Shown piece by piece: positions 1-10,800 of a stretch of DNA of 64,000 nucleotides. Position numbers and translations under genes: made by a program. Source of the stretch: Angiostrongylus vasorum (taxonomy: Eukaryota; Nematoda; Chromadorea; Rhabditida; Metastrongylidae). The stretch is from the NCBI GenBank assembly GCA_018806985.1, contig JADANN010000174.1, positions 1,686,001 through 1,750,000 of the forward strand, written 5' to 3'. The stretch's first letter is position 1. The number at the start of each line of letters is the position of its first letter. The notes below the pieces were generated by a model that ran no database searches, was not told the DNA's origin, and saw only the letters and a program-made list of their open reading frames with translations.

Positions 1-746
1 GGCTCTTCCGTCACCATTTGTGGGCAGGATGTACACCATCTTCAAGTGTTCTGGGGATCCCTTCCTTTTGAACGTCGTATCGATTCCGAAAAGTACCTGT
101 TGTTCGTGGTTTCTACATGGGTGACGTAGGCTATGATGTTGTTGGATGTCGTAAGATCCTGGAACTGTGCCTTACCCCATAGTTTCTACCGCTACTTGAA
201 GTTCAGAGAGAACAACTGATCACTTTTAGTTCCTCGATCACTGCGACCAAGTGTGATTTCGCTCACAATCTCTAGACGGGACATATCAGTTATTACGTAG
301 TAATTTAGTAAAGTGATTTCAAGCCTTAGTAGTTATTATAGAAAACACTGCAATACTTGATTATTTTGGAAACCATAGGATCACTTAGCTCCTCAGTGTT
401 ACAGCAAAATCAGGAAATAACGATAGAACATAATAGCATTTTTTGTACTACATTAGACAGAACTCGCAAAACAAGCTGAAGCTGTTAAGATTTTCAGACG
501 TAGTACAGCTAAAAATTGGGATTCTTCCACTCCCACAGGGAAGTCAGACACCGGATGAGCGAAACGTGGAAAATTCACAATCCGAACGTGATCTTGTTTT
601 GTTAACGAAATTAAGATATTACCAGCGTCAGTGGCGTCGATCCGAATGGAACCGCTCCACAAGCGAACTCCATCGTCATTGTACGGCCACAGTCCTACAC
701 TGGTGAAGAGCTTAATGCCGTTCACTTGAACAAAGTCGGATGTCAT
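1..746 (-). CDS. Two candidate exons of an unrecognised gene running off the left edge
   Basis: On the minus strand an open block begins at an ATG at 746, three bases after a TTTTGTAG acceptor-like motif. It reads MTSDFVQVNGIKLF and continues through LWSGSIRIDATDAG and DHVRIVNFPRFAHP to about 550, where GT donors are available (for example after FAHP or after DFP). A second open block, from about 104 to 1, follows an ACAACAG acceptor and contains LFGIDTTFKRKGS and MVYILPTNGDG; it has no stop before the window ends. The residue mix looks like folded protein rather than random translation. The acceptor just upstream of ATG would suit a trans-spliced first exon, but the block could also be internal. 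I cannot name a family, and the exon boundaries are not fixed. Confidence 0.35.
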
Positions 747-1243
747 CTTCTACAAAACGTATATTTGGATGGGAAGACGTATATTCAAATACGAAATCAT
801 CATGAAATTCTATTAGGTGCAAACTAAAGACGATAGTGTTAGCACATTTTACATAATCAGGATCTGACAACGTCCTACTCCGTCTAGGGCTTAAGCGAAT
901 TCTATAAAAGTAAAGGTACTGAAATTTACATATCGATCAAGCCTTTTGCTCCTTAAAATCTAGTAGTTCAAATGTTAGCTGCCATCTGGGCAGATTTGAA
1001 TAGAACAGTTTAAAAAAAATACTGTCGTTTGTGGAACTATAACATATCCATAATCCATTGCTTGGCAGCTATTATGCTAGAAATACCTCAAAGAGATTGC
1101 GTTGTGAGGGTAAAGGAATTACTCGAAAAGCCCCCTATTTTTGATGGTGAAGATAAAAGAAATAAAGCATAAAGCTATCGGCGGGGTGGGGAGTGGTAGT
1201 AAATTTCGTTTCTTAACCAGAAAGCCGAAAACCTAGAAAAGAT
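747..1243. other. AT-rich intergenic stretch, nothing recognised
   Basis: This lies between the ATG of the left-edge minus-strand block and the first plus-strand open block. If both genes are real it is a divergent promoter interval. I see no repeat family, no long open frame and no clear promoter motif. Confidence 0.3.
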
Positions 1244-1246
1244 CAG

Positions 1247-1449
1247 TGGAAATCCCGCCAGACCTTAGATGTGACAATTACTCCACATCAATATACTCAA
1301 TAAACGAAGCTTTTGAGAAAATACTGGAATCAATCCCAATTAGTACTGTACTGTACGACAGAAATTTGAAGGAGATAGACCTAGTCGATAAGGCTTTCAT
1401 TTTGAGAGAAGGTTCGTTGCATTTGAACAATGCAAGATGTGCACATGTT
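1247..1449 (+). CDS. Possible isolated exon, unrecognised
   Basis: An open block follows AAAGATCAG. It reads EIPPDLRCDNYSTSIYS, then NEAFEKILESIPISTVLYDR, and ends near NNARCAH, where a GT donor (CAT|gttagg) precedes the frame's stop at 1462. If that donor is used the exon ends in phase 0. It could then join the phase-0 exon at 4820 and be an upstream exon of the coiled-coil gene. No family is recognised, the acceptor lacks a good pyrimidine tract, and 3.4 kb of repeats would have to lie in the intron. It could equally be a remnant of an old element. Confidence 0.3.
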
Positions 1450-1620
1450 AGGGCTACTTGGTAGCTGTACTGTAACTGCCACTTAATAGAGACTATGAGA
1501 AAGAAATGCGAGAATATAAGAAACCAAAAAAATATACAAGTTGTTCTGCAAAGACGGATATTGTTCTTACTTGAAAATCGTGTTGCAGCAATTTAGAACT
1601 TAATATTAATGAAAGCCCCC

Positions 1621-1978
1621 TCCCAACGGTTTACCGCTTCATCGGCTACGATGTTCAGCGGAGGGAGGGATTCATTTCATAATAAGGTCTCCCAAGCTGG
1701 GAAGGAATCCGGCATTTCCATCAGGAAGCCTAGCTAAGAGTAAAACAATACCAGGAACCACCTCCGTTCTGCTATCAAATTAGTCCCATGGTGGCAAATC
1801 TCCCTTCTGATCCACAAGGGCTGCAACTGCTTGTGGTGGCGAGACCTGGGGGCAGACTTTGGCCAGACTGACCTAGGGATTCCAGGGAACCACAATGGCT
1901 TAACCAGCAAATCTCCGAAAAGTGGAGATTATGCCGAGGGTCTGCACAACAAATGAGGACAGGCCATTCATGTATAAG
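1621..1978 (+). repeat. Family B repeat, copy 1
   Basis: Repeat of about 360 bp, GC-richer than its surroundings. It begins CCCAACGGTTTACCGC, has a middle TCCGGCATTTCCATCAGGAAG and GGAACCACAATGGCTTAACC, and ends AGGACAGGCCATTC plus an AAGTA-type tail. Confidence 0.7.
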
Positions 1979-2639
1979 TAAGCAATTATTAATGAAAGCC
2001 ATGAAATTTGCTAGAGGAAAAACTCACATGGAAGGTTAGCTAGTAGTAGAATGGTACACACCAATTTACTCAGCAAGCTGAATGATATCGTTAAGAAAGA
2101 TCCATAAGCAAGTTATCTCTATGCAGAAACGATAAGAGATAAGGTTTCCACGGATGGTAAGGTTTGCATGCCAGTCCATCATCAATAAATCACCACCGTA
2201 TTCGTCTTCCAACTAGGATTTTCATAGAACGCACTACTCGGTTCTGCCATTTGGATACTTTGCAAATATGCTAGAAATAGATTAAAGGAATATGGAGATA
2301 GATGGTCAGTTTAAGTGTAGATGTTTTTCCCAAGACGATAAAATTTGATGGATTTAGACAACTATTTTTACATATGGGACCGTATTTTTCCTTCCTCTAT
2401 AATTTTTTCCCTTGGTGTATGAGAATATTGCTCATATTAAAAGCGATGGATTGGTGACGAGTATCGTTAAAGAATGAAGAACGACAAAATAATGTGGAGA
2501 GAAACAGGCTTAGTTATTCATCCGGGATTCCGAGTTTTGCTCACCATTGTGGTTGTATTTCTCATAATACCACTCCATGAAAAAAATTAGACACTAATAA
2601 AAAGTTAAACGTTGTCATTTCCACTGCAGCTTCAGCATA

Positions 2640-2825
2640 AGCATCAGAGTTCAGTACCAATTTGTGGTCCCCAAATCATTCCTGTTGACGGGTGATTGTT
2701 GAAAGCACCGACAGAGTAAAAAATTGCTTGAGAGAAAGGCAAAGTAAAGGTCTCGATGGTGCAGCGGATAACAAGTGAGTCCTCGTAATGAGCAATCACG
2801 GTTTTAAAACTAACATCGTGTTACG
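2640..2825 (-). repeat. Family C short repeat, diverged copy
   Basis: Contains CCTGTTGACGGGTGATTG, GAGAGAAAGGCAAAG and TCGATGGTGCAGCGGATAAC, as in the 63010-63150 copy. The B-box part is weak (AATCACGGTTTTAAAAC). Confidence 0.45.
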
Positions 2826-2955
2826 AGTTTTGCTTATATCTGGGCTTCATTTTAGTTAAGTAATGTGTTCGCGCGAGGCTCGACACGCTATAAAGCCTCC
2901 ACGAATGACGTAAAATATTATTATTTCATTTCGAGAATGTTATTTTGCATTACCT

Positions 2956-3299
2956 TCCAACGGTATACCGTCTCAACGTGGCTGAGAGGTGTTCCTGGGT
3001 GTCGGACTGCGATGTACAGCGGGGGGATTCGTCCACCTGGCAGGGGTCTCCCGAGCTAAGAACGAGTCCGGCGTTTCCATCAGGAAGCCTTGCTAAGAGT
3101 AAACCAATACTAGGATCCACCACCATCCTGGTATCAAAGTCGCATGGTGGTAAATCTCCCTCTGATCCACAAGGGCTGCGACTCCTCGGGATTCCAGGGA
3201 ACCACAATGAGCTTAACCAGCGAATCTCCGAAAAATGGAGATTACGCTGGGGACCACACAACCAGTGAGGACGGGCCATTAAAGTATCAAGTAGGTAAG
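2956..3299 (+). repeat. Family B repeat, copy 2
   Basis: CCAACGGTATACCG head, the shared CCACCACCATCCTGGTATCA and GGATTCCAGGGAACCACAAT blocks, and an AAGTATCAAGTAGGTAAGT tail. The part for the GACCTGGGGCAGAC segment is deleted. Confidence 0.75.
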
Positions 3300-3324
3300 T
3301 ATTTTGCATTATACATGCATGTAT

Positions 3325-3362
3325 ATGTATATGATATATATATATATATATATATATATATG
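3325..3362 (+). repeat. (AT)n microsatellite
   Basis: A run of about 14 AT units between a family B copy and family D copy 1. It may be the expanded 3' tail of one of them. Confidence 0.8.
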
Positions 3363-3605
3363 GAGCGGATAGCACTGTGGTAGTGATGCCGGTCATCGCA
3401 AGCACGGTGCTGGTTCGATCCCGCTCCGGGACTTGCAAAGGCATTTATCCCTCCGGAGGCGGGAAATTGGAACCGGACTTGTCCGGGAAAAAATCACTCT
3501 CTGCAGTCCAATTGCGAACACTCCAGTTCGGTTATCTCAGGATTCCAGGGAAAATCGACTCGACCAGCGTTCTTCCACATTCAAGATGAAATGAAAATCT
3601 TTAAG
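3360..3605 (+). repeat. Family D tRNA-like repeat, copy 1
   Basis: The head GAGCGGATAGCACTGTGGTA acts as an A-box-like block, and CTGGTTCGATCCCGCTCC is a good polymerase III B box. It is followed by a body unique to the family (CCTCCGGAGGCGGGAAATT) and an end ATGAAATGAAAATC. It is preceded directly by an (AT)n run. Confidence 0.65.
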
Positions 3606-3697
3606 TAGAACTGTTGCCACACGTAAAAGTTGAAAGAGCTTAGTGGACGATGGGCAAGAGAAAAACGAGACCAATGTGAGAAGTGCCCGCACATATA

Positions 3698-3790
3698 TAT
3701 ATATATAGTGAAGAGAGCTAGCACAGTTGCGGGGGTATGCAGTTGGTCAGCAAAACAAGTTGCTGGTTCGATCCACTCTCCAACGCTCCC
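3698..3790 (+). repeat. Single tRNA-like segment
   Basis: The order GAGAGCTAGCACAGTTGCG ... GCTGGTTCGATCCACTCTCC gives an A-like and a B-box-like block about 50 bp apart, after a short (AT)n run. It does not fold as a clear tRNA by eye, so I treat it as a tRNA-derived relic. Confidence 0.4.
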
Positions 3791-4131
3791 CCACCAATCC
3801 ACGTGAGAACGCCCTAGCTCGTGAGCGCTCCGTCCAACACATACTACGGTAGGGCACATTAAGATGCATGACAAATGTGACGATGTTAAGACAGCACATG
3901 TCAAATTCGCTCATAAAACACAAAGATGCATCCGAAGAGGATGAAACACCACTTGCTGAATCGACCTAGCAAGAAAAACGATTTTCCTTCAAAGGTATAA
4001 TTTAAGAGGATGAGAAAGATAGGACGATATAATTGATGTCTTTATCAAAACATCGAATACGTATTGATGATTTGAAACTAACGTCTCAGATTTTTGAAAA
4101 GTGGATTTTCTTAGATAAAAATTTGTTCTTC

Positions 4132-4628
4132 TCAACGGTTTACCGCGTCATTGTGGCTGGGAGGTATTCCTGGGTGTCGGAATGCGATGTACAGCAGGGA
4201 ATTCGTCCCCCCTGGCAGGGTCTCCCAAGCTGAGAAGGAGTCCGGCGTTTCTATCAGGAAGCCTAACTAACAGTAAACCAATACCAGGATCCACCACCGT
4301 CCTGGTATCAAAGTCGCATGGTGGCAAATCTCGCTCTGATCCACAAGGGCTGCAACTGCCTGTGGTGGCGAGACCTGGGGCAGACTTTGACCAGGCTGAC
4401 CTCGGGATTTCAGGCAACCACAATGGCTAAACCAGCAGATCTCCGAAAAAATGAGGATTATCCTGGGGCGCGCACAAGCAGTGAAGACGGCGGACCATCC
4501 AAGTATGACCTCCTGACCTCCGGATTCCAGGGAACTACAATGGCTTAACCAGCAAATCCCCAACAAATGGAGATTTGTTGGGGCCCGCACAACTAGTGAG
4601 GACGGGCCATTCAAGTATCAAGTCAAGT
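4132..4628 (+). repeat. Family B repeat, copy 3, with duplicated 3' part
   Basis: The head and middle match the other copies. The last 100 bp or so (from CTGACCT..GGATTCCAGG to GGACGGGCCATTCAAG) occurs twice, at about 4395-4505 and 4513-4618. The tail is AAGTATCAAGTCAAGTAA. Confidence 0.75.
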
Positions 4629-4819
4629 AAAAATCTGTTCCTTGCCTGCATTGGAACTCTCAGTTAAGATTACCTGATGAACAATCTCTGGAAAAAGAAA
4701 GCTATCCATTTATCTACCAGCACTTGTCATCAGCATCAAATAAAACAAGTTTTGGAAGATAAACTTTACATAGATTCTTCTCAACTTCCGCATTTTATAT
4801 TTAAACTGACACTTTTCAG

Positions 4820-7800
4820 TCTGTGGCAGGTGAAATCGAAATACTGGTGCCGATAATACGAAATGCTTGCGCCACTGCTGAAGAGTCGATCCTAGTCTGC
4901 AATGTGTTCACACAGTGGAGCCGACAACTAGCTGTTGGTTTTCTTCAATTATTACTCGAATTGATTATGCACAAAATAATTACCTTTAATGGGGCAGCAC
5001 AAGGCTTCACCCACTACGAATTTATGATTCTTGGCTTTTGAGCGTTTTCTGACTTCCCAAAATGTAGTGCTCGATTCTCTCCTGAGCGTTAGTTGACACA
5101 GCTCTAAATCAAAGCTACTTCTCGCTAACCGGGACACTGACTGCGCGTTCTTAAACTAAAGGCACAATTGGCTAGATGTTTATTTCCTGATATACTACTG
5201 TCACGTCAAGTTCATTTTCAAATCAATATGGATATTTTAATGTTTCTTTTTAACAATTTTTACCGTTACCGGAAGGTTCTGCGACAATGCGAATAGATTT
5301 TTTTTATTTAAGCGAAAATTTCGTTGGCAAGAACTTCCCATTTTCTGTTTGGGACTCCTCGTGAAACTCCTTTCCGTAAGTGGTTAACCGCCATAAAGAA
5401 CATTCGCCAGAATGCTATCTTAACAACATTTCGAGGGTGGAATGACATCCCGTCAAAGGATGGTGACTCTGTGACAAGACTCGGTTCCAAAGTGTACCGA
5501 CGAGCATTACTGCATAAGAGGAAAACATACATACAGGAGTTTTTCACTGTCCGACATCAACCGATGTTGAGTGGACGATTGTAATCAATGTGGTAATGAC
5601 AGAAAGAACCTCGTAGTAAACCATTCCTTTGGAGTTTCGTCAACTACATCCATGTTTCACCTGCAACAACCAACTTTTAGCCTCGGTTAGGAGCTTCGGG
5701 GAGAAAAAAGACATTTGTAGATATTGACACTCGCCACAAGACGCGATACACATCTGGAAGCAAAATTTTCTTGGGTAGGTAAGCCTGACCAAATGAAAAG
5801 GTATCATTGAGGGCTACAACCAGGTGTTAGGATTTGGTCAAATAAAGTACTGCTGGCAGTTATTTCCGAGGAAGAAAAATAAATGAAGGCTGAATGTGTC
5901 ACAGGACTTTACGCTCAACCATACAGAAAAAGAGAATAATTCTTCAGGATCAAATTCGAGTTGAAGGCTTGACTGGAATGCAACTACTGGATGCCATTGA
6001 CAAATTAAAGGTAAAGTACTGAATGCCTATCATTTACTTCAAGTTTAACATTATTCCAACCCTAATTTAGGAGAATTTTTATCGTGAACGCATGGAAAAT
6101 CATTGGCTTCTGCCAAGCATTTCACCTTTACTGTCTCTCACGGCTTATGAACTCGAGAAAACTCGAGAGAATTCTTCTACTGAAACTAATGGAGGAACTC
6201 AAGCTGGTATGCTGCTATCAATTACAATAAATTGATAGGTGTAGGACCTCTTTTATAGCTAAGAAATCGTTTTCTAGCTGATGACTCTTCAAGAACTGTT
6301 CCGAACGAGCAATCTTCGAAAGTAAGTTTTCGATTAATTCGCACGATTTTGTCAAAGCACTTCCCCTCTTCCTTCAGTTCCCCACTCATTCTGCATGAAA
6401 CACTTCTTGGTGAATATTCCATTGCTCCACCTGTATCACCTGTAGTCCCGTTGATCGTCGAGTGACTCGAGCGAGCGCCAGTAAATCTTCCATTTTTTCC
6501 TTGTTGCGTGCAAGAGTAGCCCAGTGGGTTCTGCTCGCTCTATGGACTCGCCGAGCATCATATCCTTCTTTCTAGGCTCCTCTTGAAGAACTCTGACCAT
6601 AGGGTCGGTGGTCTGCCTGCAAGTACGTTTGACATCCCAAGAAATCCAGTCACTAACGGCTCTTGTCCATCCGTTGTCATTCATACGCATTACGTGTCCG
6701 GCCCACCTTATCTTCGACTGTTTGGCGTACAGAACGGTACCTTTGATTTTTGATTGTTGACGTAGGTCGGAGCTTCGGATCCCTTCCCTTACTTGTGTGA
6801 AACGGGATACTCCCAGCATGCATCGTCCTTTCGACTGCGCGTTCGAGAACGCTGAGTGATCTTTCATCCTGCTTACGCATCGACCAGGTTTCTGACGCAT
6901 ACGTTAGGGCAGGAAATACCGTTGAGTCGAAAAGGTGGGCACAGAGTCGGGTGTTCTTTGTTCTCTTCACTACATCCTCGATGCTCTTGAAAGCTCCCCA
7001 AGCCGCTCGTTTCCTTCTGTTCAGCTCTGGAGCTAAGTCATTCAACATGTTGGTTTCCCGACCTAGATAGACATAACTGGAGCATTCGGAGATATTCGTT
7101 CCGTTGAGCGTGAATGGGGCATACGAAACCAATCCGTTCCTCATGAACATCGTTTTTCCATTGCTTAGTCCGATAAATATCCGTGTATGGCGATCATTTG
7201 ATTTGAAGTATTTCACATCTGATTTTGACCTTAAATAAAAAGTAGGCTATTCTTTCTAGGATAAGGCAGAAGATATAAATAGAAAACAGCAGGAAGATGT
7301 GAAGGAAATCATCATGCTCGCCGAGGAACCACTTGAACGACTTCTGTCTGATGCAGAAGTGAAAGTAGCAGAACTGGAGCATCAGCTCTATGAGCTGCAG
7401 AGGAAAGCCAACGAGAAAGAGGCTAGTTTTCCTTTCGGCACCGTCGGTATTTTTGTTACTCCTCTGAAACTGAGAGTTTTAAGAAGGTCAGTGAAAGTAC
7501 CCGTCAACGGATAGATCAGTTGCTCCCTTCATGTGAGTTCAACGGCGCACTCCACACAGAAGGAAGGATTAGAAGATAATGAAGAGAAACTGAGTGAGTT
7601 TTGAGAACTAACGATTGGACTTGTAAGTTAAAGGCAAAAGAAGCAAATTGCATTGCCATATTTACAATTTTATCTACTTGTAAACGCCTCAAGGCAGTAA
7701 TATTTCCTTTAAAGCAAGGTTTCTTTTTTTGGAAAATTGGAAAACCTTTTTTCTAGATGGGACATCACATTTTTGAAAATTCTTTATATTATAAAGTTAT

Positions 7801-10800
7801 AACCGTACATGTCTTTTTGAATTCTCTAGAAAAATATTCACCGACAAAATATTTCAACAAATTTTAAAAACAAAAAGAGGATGAAGCTCTCAGCGTTGAT
7901 CAACCCTTGAGTGATGCGCCATGCATTCGACTTCATTAAGCATCGTTGAAGGTAATTGAATGCATATCTGAGCTTAACAGTAACTTGTGGTGACTTACCG
8001 ATGTATCGAGTGCTGCTATCCTCTCAGACAAGTCTGGTAGCAATTTATCGGCCCCGGAAGGATGGAAGGCTTGCTGAGCACTGGGCGGTGGGTTGATCCC
8101 ATGTCTATTGCAGAGCATTGCAGAGCGCCTCTCGACCATTGCGCTATATGCGCCCCTTTTTTAAAGGAAGAAACTTAATTGCGTCGTTAATGCTCGGCAA
8201 AATAGTGGTCAAAAGGTTTTTGGGCGTCCAGTTAACGAGTCTTCGATCTTTGATCTCCTGTCACAAGCTCTCAAGAAATGTGGCGAGCTATTTTGAACAT
8301 ATACTCTACGATGCGCATTAATTTCAACGAATCCTTCATTCAAGGGTTTACTTTACAGCGTAAACCTATTGCTATGCTTTTTGTATGACTTTTATTTCGT
8401 ATTCACACAGAGCCTCCCAACGGTTTGCCGCCTCATTGGGGTTGGGAGGTGTTCTTGGGTGTCTGACTGCGATGTACAGCGGGAGGATTCGTCACCCTGG
8501 CAGGGTCTCCCAAGCTGAGAAGGATTCCGGCGTTTTCCATCAAAAAGCCTAGCTAACAGTAAACCAATGCCAAGACCCACCATCGTCCTGGTGTCAAAGT
8601 CGCATGGTGGCAAATCTCCCGCTGATCCACAAGGGCTGCGACTGCCTGTCGTGGTGACGACCCGGGGCAGACTTTGGGCAAGCTGTTCTCGGGATTCCAG
8701 GGAACCACAATGGTTTAACCAGCAAATCTCCGAAAAATAGTGATTGTGCTGGGGCCCGCACAATTACTGAGGACGGGCTGTTAAAGTGTCAAGTATCAAG
8801 TATTCAACAGAGATGTCACGCCTGACGTAGGTTGAAAAATTTATTCTCTACACCCTAATAATTTAAAACTGCTTCTTGGACTAGCTTATTCATCAGGTCT
8901 ACTGTACGTTCCATACATAAAGTCAACACCAACGAACACCTCTCCAGGATAAAACAGCAAATGACTGTAATCAATTCCTCCATACAATGAATCATGTTTA
9001 TCGTATAGAATGGGCGAATATGAAGAATTCTGAAATGTACTCAGAATAAGTTGCTAAACAGAATTCTACATAGTGATAGCAGTGCGCTTGGATGGTCGGC
9101 AAGCATTGTAATACATAGTGGATAATGACATATGCACCTTTCGAGTGATAGAGCAAAGCCTTTTAAAATTCCACCAAGTTCTCTACTCCCGAAATTCTCT
9201 AGTTAACGAAAAATCAGCAACTTTTATTACACGGTGTCTGCAATGTGTTTGAGTGTCTGACCAGTTCCAGTTAGCCCGCAAACGAACTTGGCACTGTGTG
9301 TCAACGTCGACATGCACTTCTTTTAGGATCCAAGCCATCGATGAGATCTATCATGTCCATAGAAGTGACTGAAAACGATGTTCATGAAGGCCGTGAGATC
9401 GGTGAAGCTGAGCTCAATGTAAGGAATGCTATCAGGCTGTTTATCAATACGGTAAACATGTCAGCTTTCATTAAGGCACAAGTGAAAACAGTCATGGAAA
9501 CAGAAGACGTTCGGAACTCTCAAAACGGAAGATTCCGAAGGAGTGTGGTAGGTGACCGTCCCTTCAGCAGCAATTCTGCAATCGAGGTCTGTGAAATGCA
9601 AAATATTTCGTTCATTCAAAGTGTCCCCATAAAATATTCCACACAAAGATTACATACATACGATCTATAGAAATGGGTTACTTTCAGGACAATAACAGTT
9701 TACAGATAATGGACGAGCTGCACTTCAATGAAGAGGTGTGTTCGAGTTTTCCCTTTCAGTCGTCACCAAAGTACTTTCTTGCCTTTGTTCAGCTCTATCA
9801 AATCTACTCGGACTGTGCGCTATTTCTTGGACGACCAATAAATTCGATAGAAGATTACAAAGATGAAAAAAACAATTGTAAAGAAAGAACTTATGCTGGT
9901 AAGGCTAGTCGTCTATGCGTACTTTAATAAAAATCACGTTCAAACGATTCCTGAACCTGTTATAAAGCCATGAAAATCTAAACTTCTGTTACTTTTCGTC
10001 AAATAGTCGGCATTTCGACTCTCTGGACCTTCGATGATAATGAGCCAAAATGTCTTTGAAGAGCGCTAGAAAGAAATGAGAGATTTTCTTGATAGTAGAA
10101 TACAACAGTAGCCTGAATAGAACAAAGAAGTCAAAAGGTTTCATTTCAGGAGGTCATGGATTGCATTCGTGCCTTGATGGCCGTTTTGTCTATCCAGAAG
10201 AACAAGAATAATCCAGATAACCATGATGAGGATTATAGCGAAACAAGTGGCAATCTGCAAAAAGAAAATTTTCTCTGCGGAACAAGCAGAACCACAAGGT
10301 GGTCGTGCTGAAGAGAGTGCTGAAGGAACTGCTGAAGAAACGCCGGCTATCGAAGGAGGAAAAAACCATGAAAAATCCCAGCCAACGAAAGTGGATGACA
10401 GAAATCACAAAGAATCAGAGGAAAAACAGGATAATCGACAGCTGCAATCACACTATGAGTCTGAACATAAGAAAAAAGACTGTGAAAAATCCAATGGAAC
10501 ATAAAGATTATGAAGCGAGAAAAGAGAATGAACTCTCAGACGCTTTTTTAGAACGACAATCTCGAGTGAATTTCATTGAATCTACTGGAGGAAGCAAGGA
10601 AGAGGAAACGCAAGCAGCTGAGAATTCACGTGAAATGAACAAGGAACCTGGCACAACTTCAAGCGAAGGTTATCGCACAACTGGAAATGATTCACTTCAG
10701 TAAGTTAAAATTTCAAGACTTCGGTAAAACAGGGCTTGGGAGACCTCCGACAAGCAATTCATTTCAAATTAAATGATCTATTACTTATGGTAGCCTTCTC

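Noticed and set aside
5324..5584. An 86-codon plus-strand frame and a 79-codon minus-strand frame
   Set aside because: The region has an excellent phase-0 exon, 5313-5375, ending in GTAAGT, in a different frame. The longer frame reads through that donor. I keep only a remark that 5411-5583 might be a further exon.
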